From: Pseudomonadota bacterium
Lineage (GTDB): Bacteria > Myxococcota_A > Polyangia > Polyangiales > Polyangiaceae
Assembly (NCBI GenBank): GCA_023423895.1
Contig: JAFAER010000113.1
Coordinates: 1-64,000, forward strand
Reading direction: 5' to 3'
Length of the DNA: 64,000 bases
Made by a program: the position numbers and the translations under genes. The first letter of the stretch is position 1; each line of letters starts with the position of its first letter. The notes beneath the pieces were generated by a model that saw only the letters and a list, made by a program, of their open reading frames with translations, searched no databases and was not told the DNA's origin. Shown in pieces: positions 49,420-58,881 of this stretch.

Positions 49420-52400
49420 TCAGACGCCGGAGCCCTTGACCACCACGCCGAACGTCTTGGCGAGGATGTGGATGTCGAGCCACGGCGACCAGTTGCGGAC
49501 GTAGTAGACGTCGATCTGGACGCGCTGCGCGAACGACGTCGCGTTGCGATCGGAGACCTGCCACATGCCGGTCATGCCGGGCGGAGCGCGGAGGATGATC
49601 TTCTCCTGGCCGCTCATCTCGGTGAGCTCACGCTCGATGTACGGGCGCGGTCCGACGAGGCTCATGTCGCCCTTGATGACGTTGAGGAGCTGCGGAAACT
49701 CGTCGAGGCTGAACTTTCGGAGGACGCGGCCGATACGCGTGACGCGCGGGTCCTTCTTGAGCTTGTGATAGATGTCGTATTCCGCCTTGAGCGCAGGATC
49801 GGCATCGAGGATCGCCTTGAGGCGCGCCTCACCGTCGCCGTGCATCGTGCGGAACTTGAACGCCGAGAAGTAGGTCCCGTCCTTGCCGAGACGCTTCTGC
49901 GTGTAGAAGACCGGCCCCTTCGAGTCGAGCTTGATGAGCGCGGCGATCAAGAGGAGGAACGGCAGCACGAAGATGCCGCCGAGGCACGTGAGCGCGACGT
50001 CCATGATGCGCTTCGCGAGGCGCGGGCCCGGGAGGAGGAGCTGCTGCCTGACCTCGACGCCGAGGATGCCGCCGAGGCTCTTCGCCGGGACGCCCATCGT
50101 GGCGAAGCCGAAGAGGTCGGGGATGATCAGCAGGTGAGTGAACTTTCCGCCGATGCGCTCGACGATCTGGAGCAGCTTCGAGGACTCGACGCCCGGCATC
50201 GCGAGCACCGCGTACGGGATCTTCAGGCGCGCCGCGAGGACGGGGGCGAGCGAGAGATCGCCGACGAGCGGAACGCCGTCGACCTCGGCGAACTTGCCGC
50301 GCGGGAACTGCGAGGCGTCCTTCGTGATCTGCGAGCGAGAGATGCGCTGGCTATCCGGGCTCCAGAACTCGGCGCTCACACGGTCTTCCGGATGTTTCGT
50401 GTCCGGGACCTTCGAGCTCGGGACCTTCGAGCTCGGGGCGGGGATGAGATCCACCTTCGCCTGCGACGCGATCGGGATGTGATCCGAGCTGATCGGCTGC
50501 CCGGCGCGCTCGAGCTCGTCACCGAAGATGTCGTGCGCGAGCTCCGCGCGCTGTGAGTCGGTGAGGAAGTGCGCGGCCGAGACGTTGACGGAGTAGACGT
50601 CCATCACCTCGTTCGTGAAGCTCGCGCGCAGCGTGCCGAACTTGCTCTTGTCGTCGTCGAGCATCATCACGGGCTTGAGGCCCGAGCGCGGCTGCGCCTT
50701 CAGCGTACGCACGACGAGCCGTCCGGTCTTGGCGGCGCCGAGCACGCAGACCGGGATGCCCCACCAGGGCTGCACGGAGAAGTAGTTCCGCACGAGCGAG
50801 CGGATCACCGGAACGAGGAAGAGCGTGGCTGCCCACCAGACGCCGCGGACGAGGACACCCCACTTGACGATCGGCAGATCGCCGAGCGTCGACAGGAGCG
50901 ACGCGCCGAGGTGGACGAGAGATGCGGAGAAGGTGATGTCGCGGATCTCGTCGGGCGTGCTCTTCGCCATCGGCGAGTAGAGCTCGAGGCCGAGGAACGT
51001 GAGCATGCAGAGCGCAATCGACGGGCCGACGACGAGCCACGCCGTCCCGTCGAGCGTCTGAAGCTCCGAATAGGTGCGCACCCAGTGAACGCTCGTCGCA
51101 ACGAGCGCGGCGAGGAGGAGCGAGAACAGGTCGGTCAGGAACAGCGTCGCGACCGTACGACCCGGGCGCGTCAGGACCTTCAGCCCGACGACGTCTTTCT
51201 GCTCGCGCGCCGCGGCCGAGATGTCGCTGAGGAGACCCTCGTTCTTGCGGATCTTGAGCTGCTCGATGAGCGCCCGTGCGATCGCTTCCTCGGTGCACGC
51301 CCCGAGCGAGACGAGGATGCGCCCGATCTGACCGCCGCGCTCTTCTTGCAGCGCGAGCGCCCTGTCGACCATCTCTTCGGTTACCGCCCCGTTCTTGACG
51401 AGGATCTCGCAGATGAGCGTCCCGGCGCCCTTCACCTTCGCGGGCGACGACGAGCCGAGCAGCCCCCCTTGCGGGATGCGAATGATCGGCGGGGCCGCTG
51501 GAAGGATGCCGCCGGCGACGCCGCCGCTTTGTCCACGCGGGTCCTTCTCTTTCACGACCGGATCGGAGACGGATGCGACGATCGCCGGCTCGGGGGGAGT
51601 GCCGGCTGCAGGCGTGATCTTCGGGATCGCCGTGCCCGCCATCGGCGTGACCTTCGGTGAACAGCCACCCGCCGCGGGGCCAACCCGCGCTGCGGGGATG
51701 CCCTGCGCCGGAGTTCGCCGGCGCGGGACGATCGGCGCCGGGTTTCCCGGGACCGCCGCCGGAGGAGGCGCGGTGCCGATCAGCGTCGCGGTGCCGGGCT
51801 TCAGCGGCGCGCTTCCGTCGACGGCCCTGGGCGCGGGAGGCGGCGACGTCGGGCTCGGGCTCGTGGTCTTCGCGCTGTTCGTCGTCGCGCTGTTCGTCGT
51901 TGCGCTCTTCGTCGTCGCCGCAAGAGGATGATCGGCAGTGGCCGTCTTCCCCGGCAAAGGTAGCCCCGCCGCCGGCGAGGGGACGGCGACCAGCGTGTCG
52001 GTGAACGGAGAAGGAGGGGAGCTCGCGCGGACGACCGGAGCGCCATGCCCCGCGTTCGGGACGGGCGGCCGCGTGCTCGGCGTCATCGGTCGCGTGTTCG
52101 GGACCGGCGGCGGCTTGCTCGCCGCAGACATCACTCCTGGAGCGCCTGGAGCGCCTGGAGCGCCTGGAGCGTCTGGCCGCGCAGCTGGAGCATTTGTCAC
52201 CGCAGCGTCTTTTGCCTCAGGGGGGACGTGGCTCCCGATCGCGGGAGGTGCGATGCCGATCGCCGTCTGCCCGAGCCGTTTCTTCGCCTCCGCGCGTGCC
52301 TTGCCTTCGGGCGTTTGCAGCGGGCTTATCGCAGAAGCTTGCGTCGTGGCGACGTCGAGCGGCTCCTTCACGGTCGGGACAACAGACGTGGGCGCGCTTT

Positions 52401-52632
52401 CCACTTTCGGCGGACCTCCTGGCGTCAAAGGACGCTGAGGCGCCTCCTTTGCCAGCGGTGTGCCGCCGTTCGCGGCGCCCGGGCTGCCGACCGTCGTCGC
52501 CACTTCGTCGCTCACCTTCTCCTCCTCGCGAGAGGAGGGCAGGGACGGGCCGGGTGATGCGGGAGAGGACACCGCCGCTAGCCCCGGCGCGGTGCTCGAC
52601 GACTTGCCCCCACCGTGCTCAGGGTCACTCAC
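49420..52632 (-). CDS. Undecaprenyl-phosphate sugar transferase with MshEN-like domain
   Basis: 1070 residues. Residues 1-400 are Pro/Ala/Ser-rich and low-complexity. Residues about 403-462 form a GspE-N/MshEN-like module with two matched halves: ICEILVKNGAVTEEMVDRAL and IGRILVSLGACTEEAIARAL. Four or so membrane helices (about 495-610) and a Rossmann-like region (about 620-850) follow, as in WbaP-type enzymes. The catalytic bacterial sugar-transferase domain (about 870-1070) has KRIMDVALTCLGGI, DSKGPVFYTQKRLGKDG, FKFRTM, RKFSLDEFPQLLNVIKGDMS, LVGPRP, and PPGMTGMWQVSDRN. It attaches the first sugar phosphate to the lipid carrier. GTG 52632 overlaps the upstream lipoprotein stop by 8 bp. Confidence 0.88.
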   Translation of the reverse strand: MSDPEHGGGKSSSTAPGLAAVSSPASPGPSLPSSREEEKVSDEVATTVGSPGAANGGTPLAKEAPQRPLTPGGPPKVESAPTSVVPTVKEPLDVATTQASAISPLQTPEGKARAEAKKRLGQTAIGIAPPAIGSHVPPEAKDAAVTNAPAARPDAPGAPGAPGAPGVMSAASKPPPVPNTRPMTPSTRPPVPNAGHGAPVVRASSPPSPFTDTLVAVPSPAAGLPLPGKTATADHPLAATTKSATTNSATTNSAKTTSPSPTSPPPAPRAVDGSAPLKPGTATLIGTAPPPAAVPGNPAPIVPRRRTPAQGIPAARVGPAAGGCSPKVTPMAGTAIPKITPAAGTPPEPAIVASVSDPVVKEKDPRGQSGGVAGGILPAAPPIIRIPQGGLLGSSSPAKVKGAGTLICEILVKNGAVTEEMVDRALALQEERGGQIGRILVSLGACTEEAIARALIEQLKIRKNEGLLSDISAAAREQKDVVGLKVLTRPGRTVATLFLTDLFSLLLAALVATSVHWVRTYSELQTLDGTAWLVVGPSIALCMLTFLGLELYSPMAKSTPDEIRDITFSASLVHLGASLLSTLGDLPIVKWGVLVRGVWWAATLFLVPVIRSLVRNYFSVQPWWGIPVCVLGAAKTGRLVVRTLKAQPRSGLKPVMMLDDDKSKFGTLRASFTNEVMDVYSVNVSAAHFLTDSQRAELAHDIFGDELERAGQPISSDHIPIASQAKVDLIPAPSSKVPSSKVPDTKHPEDRVSAEFWSPDSQRISRSQITKDASQFPRGKFAEVDGVPLVGDLSLAPVLAARLKIPYAVLAMPGVESSKLLQIVERIGGKFTHLLIIPDLFGFATMGVPAKSLGGILGVEVRQQLLLPGPRLAKRIMDVALTCLGGIFVLPFLLLIAALIKLDSKGPVFYTQKRLGKDGTYFSAFKFRTMHGDGEARLKAILDADPALKAEYDIYHKLKKDPRVTRIGRVLRKFSLDEFPQLLNVIKGDMSLVGPRPYIERELTEMSGQEKIILRAPPGMTGMWQVSDRNATSFAQRVQIDVYYVRNWSPWLDIHILAKTFGVVVKGSGV

Positions 52633-53605
52633 CGCCCGCAGTATACCAGCGCGGGACGAGCCAGGATCGCAGCGTGTCGCCGATCAGATGAAGGTGACCG
52701 AAATGATCCTGGGGTCCCATGCCGCGGAATCCGCGTACGTGAAGTCCGCTCTCATCGGCTTCGAGGGCTAGTGCCATCGATCGCATGGTCTTCCCGGACG
52801 CGGGCGTTGCGGTCACGCCGACCTCCGCGAGGAGCGCCGTCGTCGACTCCGACGTGCTCGCATAGTCCGGCGGAACGATCGCCGAGTGCGTGATGACCAT
52901 CGTCTTCTTTCCGTCGGCTGCGTCTTTCGCGAAGCGGACGAAGTGCCTCAGCATCTTCACGTCCACGAGGTCTGCTCCGCGGGCCGGCCCCTCTCCTCCG
53001 GTGTATTGTGCATGCAAGCTGTCGAGGAGGATGACCGTGTCGACGGTGTCGTAATACTCGGGCACCGCGAGGATGCGGCTCACCGCGGCGAAGCCCGCGC
53101 TCCACGATGCGAGGGCGAGCCGTCGAACGTGGACGTCGTCGCGCTTCGTCTTCTTGCCGATCGTGCGCGTGAGGCGCTTCATCATCGAGCTGAAGCGCGA
53201 GGGATCCTGGAAGGCGCGCGAATAGCCGCTCGTCCCGACACCGTATCCGCACGACACGAACACGCCGCGGACGCCGCTCGCGCGCATCTCGCGCTCGGAC
53301 ATCTGCCCGGCGTGGAAGTGGAAGATGACGTCGATGCCGCCGTCCTCTGCGACGAGCTCTTCCTTCGGCGCGAGGTACGAGCAGCTCGAGACCCCGAACC
53401 CTTGCCACTGCTCCTCCATCTCGACCGTCTCGACGACGCGCGCCGTCACCCCCGTCGCCATGGCCGGAGTCGGCGCCGGCGTTTCGACGACCGCCGCCGC
53501 GACGGCGACGTCGGGCGCCGTCTTCGACGAGGGCGTTTCGCCCGCGTGCGCGCACGCTGCGAGCACGATCACGGAGCCGAGAAGCAGAGCGCTCCGGAAC
53601 AGCAT
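52625..53605 (-). CDS. Lipoprotein with alpha/beta-hydrolase-like fold
   Basis: 326 residues. The signal ends LAAC (lipobox, Cys near residue 18), followed by an Ala/Thr/Pro linker. The core has VIFHFHAGQ, VFVSCGYGVG, then LALASWSAGFAAV, where SWSAG resembles a nucleophile elbow, then VILLDSLHAQY and TMVITHSAIV. A late His in GPQDHFGHLHL could complete a triad. This suggests an esterase or peptidase of the periplasm. Its stop overlaps the sugar transferase start by 8 bases, so the two are translationally coupled. Action on the polysaccharide is inferred only from this link. Confidence 0.7.
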   Translation of the reverse strand: MLFRSALLLGSVIVLAACAHAGETPSSKTAPDVAVAAAVVETPAPTPAMATGVTARVVETVEMEEQWQGFGVSSCSYLAPKEELVAEDGGIDVIFHFHAGQMSEREMRASGVRGVFVSCGYGVGTSGYSRAFQDPSRFSSMMKRLTRTIGKKTKRDDVHVRRLALASWSAGFAAVSRILAVPEYYDTVDTVILLDSLHAQYTGGEGPARGADLVDVKMLRHFVRFAKDAADGKKTMVITHSAIVPPDYASTSESTTALLAEVGVTATPASGKTMRSMALALEADESGLHVRGFRGMGPQDHFGHLHLIGDTLRSWLVPRWYTAGGE

Positions 53606-53802
53606 GGCGGCGCACCCTACTTTCGGGCGGACGCGTCCCGGCCTTGCAACTCCGTCTCAAGGGCAATCCGGTCGGAGGTGAGCGCACCTCCTCCCATCCA
53701 TCGTGCTCGATGACGGCGAAATCGTTGGTGCGCAAACGGACCGCCGGCCTGCGGTCGGCGATCCGTTGGGAGAAGCAAGAAAGCGCGTAGCGCGCGGCGA
53801 GA

Positions 53803-55080
53803 TCAGACGCGCAGGCCAGGGGCCGGGAACTTCGCGCAGAGCTCCTTCACTTCGCCCGCCACCTTCGCGATCAGCGCTTCGTCGCCGTGGTTCGCCACGA
53901 CGCGGTCGATCCACTCGGCGAGCGTCCCCATCTCGGCCTTGCCCATCCCGCGGGAGGTCACGGCAGGCGTGCCGATGCGGAGGCCCGACGGATCGAAGGG
54001 CTTGCGCGGATCGAACGGCACGGCGTTGTAGTTGGCGACGATGCCGGCGCGGTCGAGCGCCTGCGCGGCGGGCTTGCCCGCGACGTTCTTGCTCGTGAGA
54101 TCGACGAGCATGAGGTGATTGTCCGTGCCGCCGGTCGTCACCCCGAAGCCGCGCTCGACGAGCGCCTGCGCGAGATACTTCGCGTTCTCGACGACGGCCT
54201 TCGCGTACTCGACGAACGAAGCCTGAGAGGCCTCGAGCGCCGCGACCGCGATGCCGGCGGTCGTGTGGTTGTGGGGGCCGCCCTGGAGGCCGGGGAAGAC
54301 GGCGCGATCGATCGCGGACGCATGCGCCTTCTTGCAGAAGATCATGCCGCCGCGCGGGCCGCGGAACGTCTTGTGCGTCGTCGACGTGACGACGTCCGCG
54401 ATGCCGATCGGCGACGGGTGCACGCCCGTCGCGACGAGACCGGCGATGTGCGCGATGTCTGCGGCGAGGATCGCGCCGACCTCGTCGGCGATCTCGCGGA
54501 ACGCCTTGAAGTCGAGCGTGCGCGGGTAAGCCGTCGTCCCTGCCCAGATGAGCTTCGGCCGGTGCTCCTTCGCGAGCTTGCGCACTTCGTCCATGTCGAT
54601 GCGGTGGTCCTCGCGTCGGACGCCGTACGGGACGCTCTTGAAGTACTTGCCCGTGATCGAGACGGTGTGTCCGTGCGTGAGATGGCCGCCGGCGGGAAGG
54701 CCGAGCCCCATCACCACGTCGCCGGGCTGGAGGAACGCGAGGTAGACCGCAAGGTTCGCAGGGCTGCCCGAGTACGGCTGCACGTTGACGTGGATGTCGT
54801 CCTCGCCGCCCGCTGCGGCCGTCTTCGCGAAGAGCTTCCGGAGTCGCCCGATGGCGAGCTCCTCGACCTGATCGATGACGGCCTGGCCCTCGTAGTAGCG
54901 CTTGTGCGCGTAGCCCTCGGAGTACTTGTTCGTCAGGCAGGAGCCGGTCGCCTCCATCACGGCGCGCGAGGCGTAGTTCTCGCTCGCGATGAGTCGCATT
55001 GACTCGTGCTCGCGACGGTTCTCCTCCTCGATGAGCTTGGAAATCTCCGGGTCGACCTGAGCGAGATCCTTGTCGGGCAT
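53803..55080 (-). CDS. glyA: Serine hydroxymethyltransferase
   Basis: 425 residues, the usual length. It catalyses the PLP-dependent interconversion of serine and glycine with tetrahydrofolate. Diagnostic sequences are HESMRLIASENYAS, TNKYSEGYAHKRYYEGQ, VNVQPYSGSPANLAVY, and the PLP-lysine site TTHKTFRGPRGGMIF with Lys near residue 237. The end of the chain matches GlyA (GTPAVTSRGMGKAEM). ATG 55080 is chosen because MPDKDLAQVDPEI is the natural GlyA N-terminus; a longer frame upstream is low-complexity. It is a housekeeping gene, divergent from the barrel gene at 55166 with an 85-bp gap. Confidence 0.97.
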   Translation of the reverse strand: MPDKDLAQVDPEISKLIEEENRREHESMRLIASENYASRAVMEATGSCLTNKYSEGYAHKRYYEGQAVIDQVEELAIGRLRKLFAKTAAAGGEDDIHVNVQPYSGSPANLAVYLAFLQPGDVVMGLGLPAGGHLTHGHTVSITGKYFKSVPYGVRREDHRIDMDEVRKLAKEHRPKLIWAGTTAYPRTLDFKAFREIADEVGAILAADIAHIAGLVATGVHPSPIGIADVVTSTTHKTFRGPRGGMIFCKKAHASAIDRAVFPGLQGGPHNHTTAGIAVAALEASQASFVEYAKAVVENAKYLAQALVERGFGVTTGGTDNHLMLVDLTSKNVAGKPAAQALDRAGIVANYNAVPFDPRKPFDPSGLRIGTPAVTSRGMGKAEMGTLAEWIDRVVANHGDEALIAKVAGEVKELCAKFPAPGLRV

Positions 55081-55165
55081 GGAGAGCGCATTACCACGAT
55101 GCGGTCGCGTCCGTCTCTCGTGCGAAGAGCTCATCCGGCGATGACGGCGCGCGCGCGCATGCGGT

Positions 55166-55879
55166 ATGTTGCAACGCGTGAAGCGCCCTTCACTCGCGTT
55201 CTGTCTGGTCGGCACAGCCATCCTCGCGTCCGGAGCTCCCGCGCACGCCGACGGTGCGCAACAGAGCCCCAGTGCCGCGGGACCGGAAGATCCCACGCAA
55301 CGCGGCGTGTCGCCGGAGCGCCGCAACGGTCTCGCCCTCGGCGCGGCGGGCGGTGTCGCATTGGCGGGATCGAGCGGGTACCCGAACAACCCAAAGTACT
55401 TCGAGAATCCGGACTTCTACTCCTCGAGCCCGCTCCTCGTGGGTTGGTCGGCCTCCGTGTTCGCGATGGGCGCGTTCAATGACTACGTGAGCTTCGGCCC
55501 GACGTTCTCGATCGCGACGTTCGAGAGCCCGAAGTGGAAGTCGACCGGATTCGCCGTCGGCTTCCGCGCCGAGGTCTTCCCGCTCGTGCATCTCGTCCCC
55601 ACGCTCGCCGATACGGCCATCTACGGCCAGGCCGGGTTCGGGGTCACCGAGCTGCGCGCGAAAGGCCCTTACCCGACGGCCGACGGTGCGCAGTCGTTCC
55701 TCGGCATCGGCCTCCAGCACGAATGGCGCCTCGGGCGCTTGCTCGGCGGACACGCCTCCGCCGGTCCGTACGTCGAGTACAACGCCATCTACACGCCCGC
55801 GGTCGAGCGCCACTGGGCGAGCGGCGGGCTGCGCGTCGTCTTCTACTCCGGCGACGTGAAGCTCGATCACGCGCGCTGA
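55166..55879 (+). CDS. Small outer-membrane beta-barrel protein
   Basis: 237 residues. The signal peptide ends APAHADG. The mature part has alternating strands (GLALGAAGGVALAG, FVSFGPTFSIATF-like stretches and GGLRVVFYSGDVKL), aromatic girdle residues and an OmpA-like size of about eight to ten strands. I see no catalytic motif. It is divergent from glyA and is followed 130 bp later by a kinase gene on the same strand. Family is by fold only; function is not known. Confidence 0.6.
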   Translation: MLQRVKRPSLAFCLVGTAILASGAPAHADGAQQSPSAAGPEDPTQRGVSPERRNGLALGAAGGVALAGSSGYPNNPKYFENPDFYSSSPLLVGWSASVFAMGAFNDYVSFGPTFSIATFESPKWKSTGFAVGFRAEVFPLVHLVPTLADTAIYGQAGFGVTELRAKGPYPTADGAQSFLGIGLQHEWRLGRLLGGHASAGPYVEYNAIYTPAVERHWASGGLRVVFYSGDVKLDHAR

Positions 55880-56008
55880 CGCGCTGACGATGCCCCGACC
55901 GAGCTGGAGGCGCCCGAGACGCAGCGTCCTCCTTCCAGCTGCGTGGCGCCCACTCCGGCCGCGAAGCCTGGAAAAACCTAGCGATCGGCAAGAGGCGCGG
56001 GCGCTGAT

Positions 56009-58765
56009 ATGGTGCCCTTCGTGCAGACTCACGCAGTCGATCCGTTCGGGATCGTGGGGCAAGTCCTCGATGCGCAGTTCCGCGTCGATCGCTTGGTCGG
56101 GGAGGGAGGGTTCAGCGCGGTCTACCGAGGCCACCACCTCGGGCTGGAAGAGCCGATCGCGATCAAGTGCCTGAAGCTGCCGCCTTCGCTCTCACCGCAG
56201 CTCGTCGACCAGTTCGCGAAGCGCTTCCGCGACGAGAGCCGCATCCTCTATCGACTCTCGCAGGGCAACCTCAACATCGTTCGAAGCATCGCGGCGGGCA
56301 CGTGGCAGGCGAACACGGGCGCCGTCGTCCCCTACATGATCCTCGAGTGGATGGAGGGACGGTCGCTCGCGAACGAATTCACGATCCGGCGCACCGTCGG
56401 GCAGCAAGGCCGCTCGCTCGACGAGGTCATCAAGCTCTTCGGGTCGGCCGCCGACGGCCTCGGCCATGCGCACGCACACGGCGTCGTCCATCGCGACCTG
56501 AACCCGGGCAACCTCTTTCTCGCCTCGACGCCGCAAGGCGTGAAGATGAAGGTGCTCGACTTCGGCGTGGCGAAGATCCTCGACGAGTCCACGCTCAACA
56601 TCGCGCGCACGCAGACCGTCGGCCAGATTCGCATCTTCGCGCCGGCATACGGCGCGCCGGAGCAATTCGACGACTCGATTGGTCCCGTCGGAGCAGCCTC
56701 GGACGTTTATGCGTTCGCGCTCATCTTGCTCGAGGCGATGCGCGATCGGTGCGTCAACGAAGGCAAACACCTCGGAGAGTTCGCCGAAACGGCGATCGAT
56801 CCGAAGCGGCGCCCGACGCCGCGAATGTTCGGCCTCGACGTGACCGACGAGGTCGAGCAGATCTTCGCGCGCGCAACGAAGCTCGATCCGCGCGAGCGAT
56901 GGCAGAACGCCGGCGAGCTCTGGCAAGCGCTCGCGATCGCTGCGAGCGCCGCGAGCCAGCAGAAACACGCCCGCGCGGCGCAGGAGACGCCGCCGCTCGC
57001 TATGCCGGGCGGTCCCCGGCAGACGCAGAAGGGCATGGCTCCACCGCCGGCCAAGCCCCGTCTCGATCGCACACTGCCGATCGGCAGCGCGATGCCCATG
57101 CCGAAGTTGAACGTGCCGTCGCCGTCGCCGGACGAAGCGGCCTCGGGCTCATCCTCGTCATCCTCGTCGGCGCGTGCGCCGAGCTCGGCACGCATACCGG
57201 CACCCGGTGCTCCTCGGCCGCCGTCTCCGTCCGTGCCGCGCGTGCCGGGACGACCGAGCGTCCCCGATGCGCGGCGCGCGAGCATCCCCGATGCGCCGCG
57301 AGCAAGCATCCCCGATGTGCCGCGCGCCGGCGACGCGAACCATCCGGCCACGCAGCGGCTTCCGAACGAGTTGCCGCCGAGCATCGACGGCGAACGCGAG
57401 ATCCCGATGCGCGTCGGCTCCGTGCCGTCGATCGAGGACGAGGACGAGGCAGAGGACGAAGTGACGCGCGTGCGCGCGCCGGAGCCCGACATGCTCCGAG
57501 GCCTCACGGACCAGGATGCGCGCTTGCGTCCGCCGGGGGCGGCGACGACGCAGCTCTCGCGCGGGAGCACGCCGCGCCCGGCGGCCGGTATGGCTCCCGA
57601 TCAAGGCGCGGCTCCTTCGCCGCCGAACGTGATGCCGCCCGCGCTTCTGCCGGAGTCGTCGTCGATCCCCGCCGGGACGCTGATGATGCCGCCTGGATAC
57701 GGGCACGGTTCCGTTCCGTCGATGCCCTCGCTCCCGACGCAGTCGCAGTTGCACGGAGCGCCGCCCGCAGAGGCGCGCTCGGCATCCGGGCAACACGGCC
57801 TCGGCCAGACGATGCCCCTCGCGGGGCCACATCCGCTCGGCATGCACGGTCAGCCGTCGGGCAACGCACCTGCGGCAGGTACGTCATCGCAGCTCCTGCA
57901 ACCGCAGCCGCCGTATCCTTCTCCGCCGCACCAGCACCAGCACCAGCAGCATCAGCAGCAACATCCGATGTTGCAGCCGGCGGCCCATCTTTCGATTCAG
58001 ACGCAAGGGCCGGTGTTTGCGCAGCCGCAGCCGTCTTCGCGAATGGGCGAGTCGGCGAGCATGCCGCCCGGCTCGGTCGTCGGGGGGCCGAAAAGGAACA
58101 ACACCATCCTCTATGCGATGGTCGGCATGGGCGCACTCGCCGGTATCGGCATCGTCCTCGCCTTGATCGTCCTCTTCGGTGGCAAGGGCGACGGCGGCAA
58201 GGGCGCGTCGGGCGCAACACCGTCTGCATCGATTCCGGTCGAGACGACGCCGACGCCGACGCCGACGCCGACTCCACCGGCGGTCGTCGATCCGGTCCCA
58301 CTCGCGGACGTCACGCCCGACGCGAGCGACTCCGCGCAGGAAGAAGAGGCTGACGCCGCGGCGGCTGCCGTCGAGCCGACGCCCGCGCCAACGGCGACCG
58401 CGACCGCAACCGAAGTCGCGCCCGTGCCGGTTCCGGTCCCGGTGCCCGTGCCCACGGTTGCAGTGGTGAAGGACGCGGGCCCGCCACCGGATCCGAATGC
58501 GTTCAACGAGACGCTCGCGCGATCGCGTCTCGGTCAGGCGAACGGCATCCTCGTCTTCTGCAAGAAGGAGGGGGGCGTCACCGGACCGGGGACGGCGTCC
58601 GTCACGTTCGCGACGGACGGAAGCGTGAGCGGCGTGAGCATGGACCCGCCGTATGCGGGGACACCTGCCGGCGATTGCGTCGCCGGTCATTTCCGGCGGA
58701 CGAAGATCTCGCCGTTCCAGGGGGCACCGCAGACGCTCAAACACTCGTTCCAAGTGCCCAAGTAG
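56009..58765 (+). CDS. Large Ser/Thr kinase with HRDLNPGN loop and AgmX-like C-terminus
   Basis: 918 residues. The kinase domain (about 20-315) has GEGGFSAV, AIKCLK, HRDLNPGN where HRDLKPxN is normal, VLDFGVAK and APAYGAPEQF. The catalytic-loop Lys is Asn, and the glycine loop has Ser for the third Gly, so activity may be reduced. A very long Pro/Ser/Ala linker (about 330-690) includes His/Gln runs. One membrane helix (about 698-722) follows, and the periplasmic end (about 835-918) is a TonB/AgmX-like domain: SFATDGSV-like strand, GTPAGDCVAGHFRRTKISPF and HSFQVPK. Such tails occur in gliding and envelope proteins of myxobacteria. ATG 56009 is used. Confidence 0.9.
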   Translation: MVPFVQTHAVDPFGIVGQVLDAQFRVDRLVGEGGFSAVYRGHHLGLEEPIAIKCLKLPPSLSPQLVDQFAKRFRDESRILYRLSQGNLNIVRSIAAGTWQANTGAVVPYMILEWMEGRSLANEFTIRRTVGQQGRSLDEVIKLFGSAADGLGHAHAHGVVHRDLNPGNLFLASTPQGVKMKVLDFGVAKILDESTLNIARTQTVGQIRIFAPAYGAPEQFDDSIGPVGAASDVYAFALILLEAMRDRCVNEGKHLGEFAETAIDPKRRPTPRMFGLDVTDEVEQIFARATKLDPRERWQNAGELWQALAIAASAASQQKHARAAQETPPLAMPGGPRQTQKGMAPPPAKPRLDRTLPIGSAMPMPKLNVPSPSPDEAASGSSSSSSSARAPSSARIPAPGAPRPPSPSVPRVPGRPSVPDARRASIPDAPRASIPDVPRAGDANHPATQRLPNELPPSIDGEREIPMRVGSVPSIEDEDEAEDEVTRVRAPEPDMLRGLTDQDARLRPPGAATTQLSRGSTPRPAAGMAPDQGAAPSPPNVMPPALLPESSSIPAGTLMMPPGYGHGSVPSMPSLPTQSQLHGAPPAEARSASGQHGLGQTMPLAGPHPLGMHGQPSGNAPAAGTSSQLLQPQPPYPSPPHQHQHQQHQQQHPMLQPAAHLSIQTQGPVFAQPQPSSRMGESASMPPGSVVGGPKRNNTILYAMVGMGALAGIGIVLALIVLFGGKGDGGKGASGATPSASIPVETTPTPTPTPTPPAVVDPVPLADVTPDASDSAQEEEADAAAAAVEPTPAPTATATATEVAPVPVPVPVPVPTVAVVKDAGPPPDPNAFNETLARSRLGQANGILVFCKKEGGVTGPGTASVTFATDGSVSGVSMDPPYAGTPAGDCVAGHFRRTKISPFQGAPQTLKHSFQVPK

Positions 58766-58828
58766 ACGGGACGGGCGCGCAGCAGCGCCGAGCGGCGGAC
58801 GCCGAGCCCGAAGAGAGAGAGGGCGGGC

Positions 58829-58856
58829 TCGACATCCGTGTGCCGCGATGTATAAG
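58829..58856 (+). promoter_or_regulatory. Promoter of the TonB-HmuY operon
   Basis: TCGACA at 58829-58834, a 16-bp spacer, then TATAAG at 58851-58856. It lies just upstream of a Fur-box-like palindrome and 26 bp before the chosen start codon, so transcription would begin inside the operator. Confidence 0.55.
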
Positions 58857-58860
58857 GAAT

Positions 58861-58877
58861 TTGAAAGTCGCTTTCAA
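58861..58877 (+). promoter_or_regulatory. Fur-box-like operator
   Basis: TTGAAAG-TCG-CTTTCAA is a perfect 7-3-7 inverted repeat. Its core TGAAAGTCGCTTTCA resembles the 7-1-7 Fur box with one mismatch. It sits between the -10 element and the start codon of an iron/heme-type receptor, where iron-dependent repression would act. Fur specificity is inferred. Confidence 0.6.
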
Positions 58878-58881
58878 TAAC

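Noticed and set aside
53803..55389. Extended glyA start at 55389
   Set aside because: It would add 103 low-complexity residues and overlap the divergent barrel gene. MPDKDLAQVDPEI at 55080 is the natural N-terminus.
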